Assembly: GCA_025965615.1 (NCBI GenBank)
Contig: JAOPWP010000059.1
Location: forward strand, 1 to 38,257
Direction of reading: 5' to 3'
Origin: Frankiales bacterium
GTDB lineage: Bacteria > Actinomycetota > Actinomycetes > Mycobacteriales > SCTD01
Length of the DNA: 38,257 nucleotides
Shown here: piece by piece, positions 33,221-38,257 of the stretch
Layout: every line of letters begins with the position of its first letter
Numbering within the stretch: position 1 is the first letter of the stretch
The notes under the pieces: generated by a model
Told to the model about the DNA's origin: nothing
Seen by the model: only the letters and a program-made list of their open reading frames with translations
Databases searched by the model: none
Made by a program: the position numbers and the translations under genes

Positions 33221-34497
33221 GGGATGTCCACCTCGGTCAGCCCCGACTTCGCCGGGGTGACCCGCGTGACGACGGTGCCGACCGTGACGTCCCAGGTGCC
33301 GTACGGCATCGACGTCGCGAGCGAGCCGGCGCCGTCGAGGGTTCCGAGCGTGAGGGTCATGACGGCGCCCGTGCACGAGTCCACGTGCTGTGCCGTGACC
33401 ACCTGGCCTGCCCTCGTGGCTCCACCCTCGACCTGGACGGGAGCCAGGTAGGCGGTGACGGGCTTGGACTCACCGGGAGCGAGCGTCACCGCTGTCACCG
33501 TCTTGAGGGTGGGTGCTGCCGCCGGTTCGGAGTCCTTGCAGGCTCCGGCCCAGACGGTGTAGCCCTGCGCGTACGGCCCGAGGGGGCTGGCGACGACAGG
33601 CGAGCCCGTCGCCGGGAACCGCAGGGTGCCGGGGGCCGGCAGCCCGGCGCTGCGGACCATGATCTCGGGGAGCGGTGACGGGAGGGCGTAGCCGGGTTCG
33701 GTGGCATGGGTCACCGTCATCGAGGCTGCCTGGTCGTAGGTGGTGGCGAACGTCGTGAAGCTGCCCTTGGCGACGTCGCGGACGGCGACCGGCTTCGTCG
33801 CGCCGTAGTAGTCGACGTAGCCGGGCTCGTCGAAGGTGAACGTGTAGCTGCCCGGCACGGCGAGGCCGAAGACCGCGCAGCCGCTGTCGTCGGTCAGCTG
33901 CACCTGCGCCCCTCCAGGACCCGTCGAGTTCACGGTGCGCCCGGGCGAAGGCTGCGCGTCGTAGCGGTTGACCCGGACGGCGACGAAGGCGTAGTCGCTG
34001 TTGAGCAGGCGCTTGGTCGGCGTGACGATGCTGTCGCTGGTGATGGGCTGTACACCCTGCATCCCGGCCCAGGTCACCACCACGCTCAGCCTCACGCTGG
34101 GGTAGGTGATCCCGCCACCTCCGTCGCAGGCACTCGCGCCGGTCCCCTTCGGCGCCCACGCGGCGGTCCGCTTGACCGTGTACGTGACGCCGTCCACGGT
34201 GTTGGTCGTGCCCGAGAGGGGGTTCGCGTTGGTGAGGGTGCCGGCACCCACGACGGCGAGGGCCGCCTCGTCCGAGCGGGCGAACTCGTCGCGGACGATC
34301 TCCATCTCGCGGGCAGCCAGGCTGCTGGCGGCGACGCGCATCCGGTCGATCTTCGAGGTCTTGAGGGTGCTGAGGATGAGCCCTGCGATGCCTGCGCTGA
34401 ACAGCGCGAGGACGAAGGCCGCTGCGATGGCCTCGACGAGACCGAACCCCGCGTCGCCTCGCTGTCGGCTGCGGACGGCCCTCCAGGTGCGCATCAC
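33217..34497 (-). CDS. PilV-like minor prepilin with carboxypeptidase-regulatory-like domain
   Basis: This 426-residue protein has leader GDAG|FGLVEAI with +5 Glu (E22) and a helix (about 18-43). The C-terminal half is unusually long for a minor pilin. It contains a beta-sandwich segment GCAVFGLAVPGSYTFTFDEP, typical of carboxypeptidase-regulatory-like or Ig-like domains, probably in two copies. The start is GTG 34497 or ATG 34494, with AAGGAG just upstream. It heads the minor pilin operon and is preceded by a CTCA-N17-GCCGAC promoter. Confidence 0.86.
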   Translation of the reverse strand: MMRTWRAVRSRQRGDAGFGLVEAIAAAFVLALFSAGIAGLILSTLKTSKIDRMRVAASSLAAREMEIVRDEFARSDEAALAVVGAGTLTNANPLSGTTNTVDGVTYTVKRTAAWAPKGTGASACDGGGGITYPSVRLSVVVTWAGMQGVQPITSDSIVTPTKRLLNSDYAFVAVRVNRYDAQPSPGRTVNSTGPGGAQVQLTDDSGCAVFGLAVPGSYTFTFDEPGYVDYYGATKPVAVRDVAKGSFTTFATTYDQAASMTVTHATEPGYALPSPLPEIMVRSAGLPAPGTLRFPATGSPVVASPLGPYAQGYTVWAGACKDSEPAAAPTLKTVTAVTLAPGESKPVTAYLAPVQVEGGATRAGQVVTAQHVDSCTGAVMTLTLGTLDGAGSLATSMPYGTWDVTVGTVVTRVTPAKSGLTEVDIP

Positions 34498-34511
34498 GGC
34501 GAGCTCCTTGT

Positions 34512-34524
34512 CACAGGTCCTGTG
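34512..34524. promoter_or_regulatory. 13-base perfect dyad at the minor-pilin promoter
   Basis: CACAGG-N-CCTGTG lies just downstream of the GCCGAC element (34529-34524), overlapping the expected transcription start. It could be an operator for a repressor of the minor pilin operon. Confidence 0.35.
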
Positions 34525-34550
34525 TCGGCGGGAGGACTGGGGGTCTTGAG
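34524..34550 (-). promoter_or_regulatory. Sigma28/WhiG-like promoter of the minor-pilin operon
   Basis: CTCA (34550-34547), 17 bases, then GCCGAC (34529-34524). It shares the CTCAAG start and spacing with the pilM and pilA sites and gives a short leader ending in AAGGAG. Confidence 0.65.
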
Positions 34551-34568
34551 CGCTGTCGTGGGACGACA

Positions 34569-34602
34569 GGAGGGCGAGGCGGCCTGAGCCGCCCCGCCCT
34601 CC
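34569..34602. terminator. Terminator hairpin after pilA
   Basis: On the minus strand a 15-base-pair stem, GGAGGGCGGGGCGGC and GCCGCCTCGCCCTCC, closes a four-base loop, starting 24 bases after the pilA stop. It separates the abundant pilin transcript from the minor pilin operon. Confidence 0.7.
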
Positions 34603-34625
34603 GTCAGTCGATCAGCAGAACAGGA

Positions 34626-35096
34626 CTACGGTGCTGCAGGAGCAGCAGGAGCAGCGCACTGGCCCTTGGAGAGGGTCTGAGTCCCACCCTGGCTCGTGAC
34701 CGCGATCTGCCAGTTGTTGCCCGAGTCCACGCCGCTGTGCGCGACGGCGACGCAGTAGGTGCCGTTGGCCGGCGTGACGTTGCCCGACGTGAGCGAGTTG
34801 CCGGGCGAGAGAGGGAGCGTCGCCGGAGTCGGCGAGCCCGCCGCCGTCACGACGGCGCTGTTCGTGCCAGGCGTCACCGTGACGGTTGCCGGGTTGTCGA
34901 CCAGCGCGGTGCTGATCTCGGTGGCGATGGCGCGGAGGTCGGACTTCTGGCTCGCCTCGTAGCCCTTCTTCTTCTGGGAGAGGAACGCCGGGATGGCGAT
35001 GGCCGCAAGGATGCCGATGATGATCATGACGACGAGGAGCTCGATGAGCGTGAAGCCGCCCTCGTGGTCCTCGGACTTGCGCAGACGTGCGAGCAT
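34626..35096 (-). CDS. pilA: Type IV major pilin PilA
   Basis: This 156-residue prepilin has a 14-residue leader ending HEGG, cut before F15. The mature N-terminus FTLIELLVVMIIIGILAAIA is canonical, with Glu at +5. A QKKKGYEASQKSDLRAIATE segment continues the alpha-1 helix. The globular part is Thr/Val/Ser/Gly-rich. Two cysteines (in GTYCVAV and KGQCAAP) can form the D-region disulfide. The ATG has AGGAGG 7 bases upstream. The mRNA leader carries a c-di-GMP-I riboswitch and is preceded by a sigma28/WhiG-like promoter. Confidence 0.95.
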   Translation of the reverse strand: MLARLRKSEDHEGGFTLIELLVVMIIIGILAAIAIPAFLSQKKKGYEASQKSDLRAIATEISTALVDNPATVTVTPGTNSAVVTAAGSPTPATLPLSPGNSLTSGNVTPANGTYCVAVAHSGVDSGNNWQIAVTSQGGTQTLSKGQCAAPAAPAAP

Positions 35097-35103
35097 GAGA
35101 TGT

Positions 35104-35173
35104 CCTCCTGGGACGTGATGTGGTGTGAGCCGCGCGGTTGTGGTGCCTTCCTCGCGCGACTCCTCCGAGGAGG
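35104..35173 (-). promoter_or_regulatory. Candidate expression platform of the pilA riboswitch
   Basis: CCTCCT (35173-35168) is exactly complementary to the pilA Shine-Dalgarno sequence AGGAGG (35109-35104). The same strand can instead form a local hairpin, CTCCT with AGGAG (35164-35160). The two pairings exclude each other, and both start 4-5 bases after the P1 stem of the riboswitch. The switch is inferred from complementarity. Confidence 0.5.
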
Positions 35174-35177
35174 TGCC

Positions 35178-35259
35178 GGCCGAGGCAGCCAGGCGTACCT
35201 GCGAGCAGGTCCCTTGACTTTGCGACCCCGCCTCTCAGCGGGTGTGCCCTTGCTTGGCC
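35178..35259 (-). promoter_or_regulatory. Cyclic-di-GMP-I (GEMM) riboswitch of pilA
   Basis: The core order matches the class: GGGCACACC (35249-35241; usual GGGCAAACC), a CGC/GCG stem capped by a GAGA GNRA tetraloop (35236-35233), GGGGTCGCAAAGTC (35229-35216; usual GGGACGCAAAGCC), GGGACCTG (35213-35206), loop CTCG, CAGGTACG, then GCCTGGCTGCC (35194-35184). P1 can form from GGCCAAG (35259-35253) and CTCGGCC (35184-35178). The three ligand-contact bases of Vc2 align as G (35248), A (35221) and C (35185), the combination expected for c-di-GMP rather than cGAMP. Small deviations from consensus occur in the flanks. Confidence 0.85.
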
Positions 35260-35283
35260 TTGCGGCTCGATGACAATGACTAC

Positions 35284-35310
35284 TTCGGGCGGGGTGATCT
35301 GTGCCTTGAG
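35284..35310 (-). promoter_or_regulatory. Sigma28/WhiG-like promoter of pilA
   Basis: CTCA (35310-35307), 17 bases, then CCCGAA (35289-35284), one mismatch from GCCGAA. The expected start, near 35275, lies just before the riboswitch, so the riboswitch would be the 5' end of the pilA mRNA. Confidence 0.6.
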
Positions 35311-35376
35311 TGGCTGTGCACCGTCACTTGCTGCTCGATCGGGTGAACCTGCCGGGCGCACTGCCGTCGACGAGGA

Positions 35377-35414
35377 CAGGCACGCACCGACCCTGGGGGC
35401 CGGGTGCGTGCCTG
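35377..35414. terminator. Terminator hairpin after pilC
   Basis: CAGGCACGCACC (35377-35388) pairs perfectly with GGTGCGTGCCTG (35403-35414) around a 14-base loop. It lies 40 bases after the pilC stop. The rest of the 358-base gap (35097-35454) holds the pilA promoter, riboswitch and leader. Confidence 0.7.
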
Positions 35415-35454
35415 GTGCGTTCCTGTCCGCGGGTCGCGGCAGCGCCTGGATGCC

Positions 35455-36678
35455 TCAGTTGATGACGTTCATCAGGCTGAAGATCGGCATGTACATCGCG
35501 ACGATCATGGCGCCCACGATCGCGCCGAGGAAGGCGATCATCAGCGGCTCGATGAGAGCCGTCAGCGCCTCTGTCGTCGCCTCGACCTCCTGGTCGAAGA
35601 ACTCCGAGATCTTGTAGAGCATGGCGTCGAGCTGCCCGGTGTCCTCACCGACCGACATCATCTGCACGACCATCGGGGGGAAGACGGGGTGCTGCTCGAG
35701 CGGCTTGGCGAGGGCCTCGCCCTGGCGGACGCTCTCCTGCACAGCGTTGATCGCACGCTCGAGGACGACGTTGCCGGTGGTGCTGGCCACGATGTCGAGG
35801 CTCTGCAGGATCGGCACGCCGCTCTTCATCATGGTGCCGAGGTTGCGGGCGAACCGGCTCAGCGCGATCTTGGCCACGAGGGGCCCGAAGATCGGTGCCT
35901 TCAGCTTCAGCGGGTCCACCACGTTGCGGACCTTGGGGTTGCGCTTGACCTTGGGCCAGGTGATGAAGAAGGCGATCATCGCGACGATGCCGAGCGGCGC
36001 CATGATCTTCATCATCCCGGACAGCCAGACCAGGAAGCGGGTCGGCGCAGGCAACTGGCTGTCGAAGTCGGCGAACAGACCGGCGAAGACCGGCACGATG
36101 AACAGCAGCATCCCGGTCACGCCCAGGATGGCCATGACGAACACGACGACCGGGTAGGTCATCGCTGCCTTGACCTTGCCGCGCAGCTTGACCTCGGCCT
36201 CGTAGTTCTCCGCGATCTGGGTGAGGACGCTGTCGAGGAAGCCGCCGACCTCGCCGGCGCGGGTCATGTTGATGAACAGCGGCGGGAAGACGTCCTCGTG
36301 CTGGGCGAGGGCTGCCGACAGCGAGTTGCCGGTCTCGACGTCGCTGCGGACCTCGCGGAGGACCCGGCTGAGCTCCTTGTTCTCGGTCTGCTCGGTGAGG
36401 ATCGTGAGCGCCTTCAGCAGCGACAACCCGCTGTTGATCATCGTCGCGAACTGGCGCGACATCATGGCGAGCTCCTTGAGCTTCACCTTCTTGCCGAACG
36501 ACGGCAGTGAGATCTCGCGCTGCATGCCGCCGGACTTCACCTCCTTGATCTCAAGGGGTGAGTAGCCCATCGACTTGAGCTTCGTCGCGACCTGGCTCTG
36601 CGACTCAGCTTCCAGTGACCCGGACAGCTTCTTGCCGTCCTGGTCGCGCACCGCGTAGGTGAAGGTTGCTGTGCTCAT
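35455..36678 (-). CDS. pilC: PilC, T4P inner-membrane platform protein
   Basis: This 407-residue protein has two T2SSF domains (about 70-195 and 273-398), each with the ARXXX or SRFA pattern: SRQFATMINSGLSLLKAL and SRFARNLGTMMKSGVPIL. The membrane segments lie near 172-198, 222-241 and 374-398. The ATG at 36678 has GGAG 6 bases upstream; the longer open frame is not used because it overlaps pilT. It lies 10 bases after pilT. PilC couples the motor ATPases to pilus extension. Confidence 0.96.
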   Translation of the reverse strand: MSTATFTYAVRDQDGKKLSGSLEAESQSQVATKLKSMGYSPLEIKEVKSGGMQREISLPSFGKKVKLKELAMMSRQFATMINSGLSLLKALTILTEQTENKELSRVLREVRSDVETGNSLSAALAQHEDVFPPLFINMTRAGEVGGFLDSVLTQIAENYEAEVKLRGKVKAAMTYPVVVFVMAILGVTGMLLFIVPVFAGLFADFDSQLPAPTRFLVWLSGMMKIMAPLGIVAMIAFFITWPKVKRNPKVRNVVDPLKLKAPIFGPLVAKIALSRFARNLGTMMKSGVPILQSLDIVASTTGNVVLERAINAVQESVRQGEALAKPLEQHPVFPPMVVQMMSVGEDTGQLDAMLYKISEFFDQEVEATTEALTALIEPLMIAFLGAIVGAMIVAMYMPIFSLMNVIN

Positions 36679-36688
36679 CAGTGTCTCC

Positions 36689-38257
36689 TCAGACCCGGCC
36701 GCAGAGCCGCTTGAAGTCGTCGACGTGATGGCACTTCTCGAGAGCCGCGTCGTAGGTGATGGTTCCGCGCTTGACCAGTGCCGCCAGGTTGCTGTCCATC
36801 GTCGACATCCCGTGCTTCGCACCCGCCTGCAGGGCTGAGTAGATCTGGTGCGTCTTGCCCTCGCGGATCAGGTTGCGGATCGCTGGGGTGGCGACCATCA
36901 CCTCCGCCGCGACGACGCGACCCTTGCCGTCCGCTGTCTTGACCAGCTGCTGGCAGACGACCCCCTGGAGCGCCCCCGAGAGCATGACGCGCACCTGCTG
37001 CTGCTGGCTCGGGGGGAAGACGTCGATGACGCGGTCGATCGTCTGTGCGGCGTCCTGGGTGTGCAGCGTCGCCATGACGAGGTGACCGGTCTCAGCGGCT
37101 GTCAGGGCGATCTCGATCGTCTCGAGGTCGCGCATCTCGCCGACCAGGATGATGTCCGGGTCCTGGCGCAGGACGTGCTTGAGGGCGTTCTTGAACGACC
37201 AGGTGTCCTCCCCCACCTCGCGCTGGTTGACCAGGCAGCCCTTGTGGCTGTGGAGGAACTCGATCGGGTCCTCGACGGTCATGATGTGGTCACGGCGGTT
37301 CCGGTTCGCCAGGTCGACGACCGACGCGAGCGTCGTCGACTTCCCCGACCCGGTCGGTCCGGTGACGAGGACGAAGCCGCGGGGCAGCATGGCGAAGTTC
37401 GCCACGGCCGGCGGGACGCCGAGGTCCTCGAGCTTCTTGATCTCGTAGGGGATCAGCCGGAAGGCTGCGCCGACGGCGTCGCGCTGCTTGTAGAGGTTGA
37501 CGCGGAAGCGGGCCTTGCCCGGCAGCGAGTAGGCGAAGTCGAGCTCGAGCTCCTCCTCGAACTTCTCCCGCTGCTTCTGCGACATGATCGCGTACATGGT
37601 CTTCTGGATGACCGGGGGCGTGAGGACCGGGAAGTCCTCCAGCTGGAAGAGGTGACCGTTCTGTCGCACGGTCGGGTGCGCCCCGACGGTGAGGTGCAGG
37701 TCCGAGGACTTGTGGTCCAGCACGTAGACGAGCAGGTTGGACAGGAACGCAGCGTCATCGCTCGTGTCCTCGGCTCCGACCCTGACCGCCACGTCGGGTG
37801 CAGGCGGGCCCGCCGCGGCGGACGGCACCGCGACGGGCGCAGGTGCGACCACCGGCTGGGGGGCCGGGCGCTGGGCGGGGGTGAGCGGCTGCGGCAGGAC
37901 GGCAGACAGAGGCGCCAGGGCCGCCGGCGCCGGCGCTCCGGCGATCACATGGGTGATGGCCGGGGCGGGCTCGTGCTCAGCGATCTCCCGGGCGCTCGGC
38001 GGCGCCGTGGTCAGGACCTGGACGGCAGGCTGGGCGGGCCCGGCCGGCGTGACCAGCGGCGCCAGGGAGGGAGCTGGCACCGGCGGAGCGGCCGGAGCCG
38101 CGCCGAAGGACATGACGGAGGTGGTGCTCAGCTCCAAGGGCGAACCGTTGGCGAGCGGCGGTGCTGGCCGTCGTGAGGTGGGCTCGAGTGCCGGGGGGGA
38201 TTGCGCCCAGGCCACCGGCGCAGGCGGGTCCAGCAGACCGCGCCCGGTCTCGGGCTC
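36689..38257 (-). CDS. pilT: PilT, T4P retraction ATPase with long proline/alanine-rich N-terminus
   Basis: The frame stays open to the window edge, so the start may lie outside; the first in-window start is GTG 38215 (508 residues). Residues are counted from there. A Pro/Ala-rich, low-complexity segment of about 145 residues precedes the conserved ATPase. The Walker A GPTGSGKST begins at 286, the Asp box MTVEDPIEF at 312, Walker B DIILVGEMRD at 354, and the His box HLVMATLHTQDA at 378. The motif AIRNLIRE near the C-terminus is specific to PilT and argues against PilB. Retraction motors disassemble pili. PilB, the extension motor, may be upstream, outside the window. Confidence 0.93.
   Translation of the reverse strand, partial: EPETGRGLLDPPAPVAWAQSPPALEPTSRRPAPPLANGSPLELSTTSVMSFGAAPAAPPVPAPSLAPLVTPAGPAQPAVQVLTTAPPSAREIAEHEPAPAITHVIAGAPAPAALAPLSAVLPQPLTPAQRPAPQPVVAPAPVAVPSAAAGPPAPDVAVRVGAEDTSDDAAFLSNLLVYVLDHKSSDLHLTVGAHPTVRQNGHLFQLEDFPVLTPPVIQKTMYAIMSQKQREKFEEELELDFAYSLPGKARFRVNLYKQRDAVGAAFRLIPYEIKKLEDLGVPPAVANFAMLPRGFVLVTGPTGSGKSTTLASVVDLANRNRRDHIMTVEDPIEFLHSHKGCLVNQREVGEDTWSFKNALKHVLRQDPDIILVGEMRDLETIEIALTAAETGHLVMATLHTQDAAQTIDRVIDVFPPSQQQQVRVMLSGALQGVVCQQLVKTADGKGRVVAAEVMVATPAIRNLIREGKTHQIYSALQAGAKHGMSTMDSNLAALVKRGTITYDAALEKCHHVDDFKRLCGRV

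Overview
The window is a chromosomal segment of a high-GC actinobacterium. The base composition is strongly G+C rich, GTG starts are frequent, and ATGA, GTGA and TAGTG overlaps are abundant. The gene order metK, coaBC, rpoZ, gmk, mihF, pyr/car and efp-nusB-aro matches the core chromosome of actinomycetes such as Mycobacterium. A mihF gene and a bldD gene with the c-di-GMP signature support the assignment. Flagellar/WhiG-type promoter motifs and a complete type IV pilus (T4P) locus suggest a differentiating or motile lineage, but I do not name a genus. Every gene except bldD is on the minus strand, so the text below follows minus-strand order from right to left.

Region 1 (38257 to 26504) is a T4P locus: pilT (probably cut by the window edge), pilC, the major pilin pilA, three minor prepilins (PilV-, PilW- and PilX-like), the prepilin peptidase, then pilM, pilN, pilO and a membrane-anchored protein in the position usually held by PilP. 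No secretin gene is seen, as expected for a monoderm. Between pilC and pilA lies a 358-base gap holding a terminator hairpin, a sigma28/WhiG-like promoter, a cyclic-di-GMP-I (GEMM) riboswitch and a candidate Shine-Dalgarno-masking expression platform. The same promoter motif, CTCA-N17-GCCGA(T/C) or CCCGAA, occurs before pilA, before the minor pilins and before pilM. Pilus building therefore looks controlled by an alternative sigma factor and by c-di-GMP.

Region 2 (26427 to 22077) is the shikimate block aroC-aroK-aroB-aroQ, whose genes overlap by 4 bases, followed by efp (apparently leaderless) and nusB. Region 3 is the single plus-strand gene bldD (21566-22051), a c-di-GMP-dependent developmental repressor that diverges from the pyr operon.

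Region 4 (21401 to 10837) is a nine-gene pyrimidine operon, pyrR-pyrB-pyrC-orf-carA-carB-pyrK-pyrD-pyrF. Every junction overlaps. It is headed by a PyrR-binding stem-loop nested inside a helix that masks the pyrR ribosome-binding site. It supplies all of UMP synthesis except OPRT (pyrE). Region 5 (10772 to 6904) carries mihF, gmk, rpoZ, coaBC and metK. Three copies of an unexplained hairpin-forming repeat sit between metK and priA. Region 6 (6662 to 1) carries a helicase-dead priA, then def-fmt-rsmB-rpe and the start of ribD, with an FMN riboswitch before ribD. No tRNA, rRNA, CRISPR array or insertion sequence was recognised.
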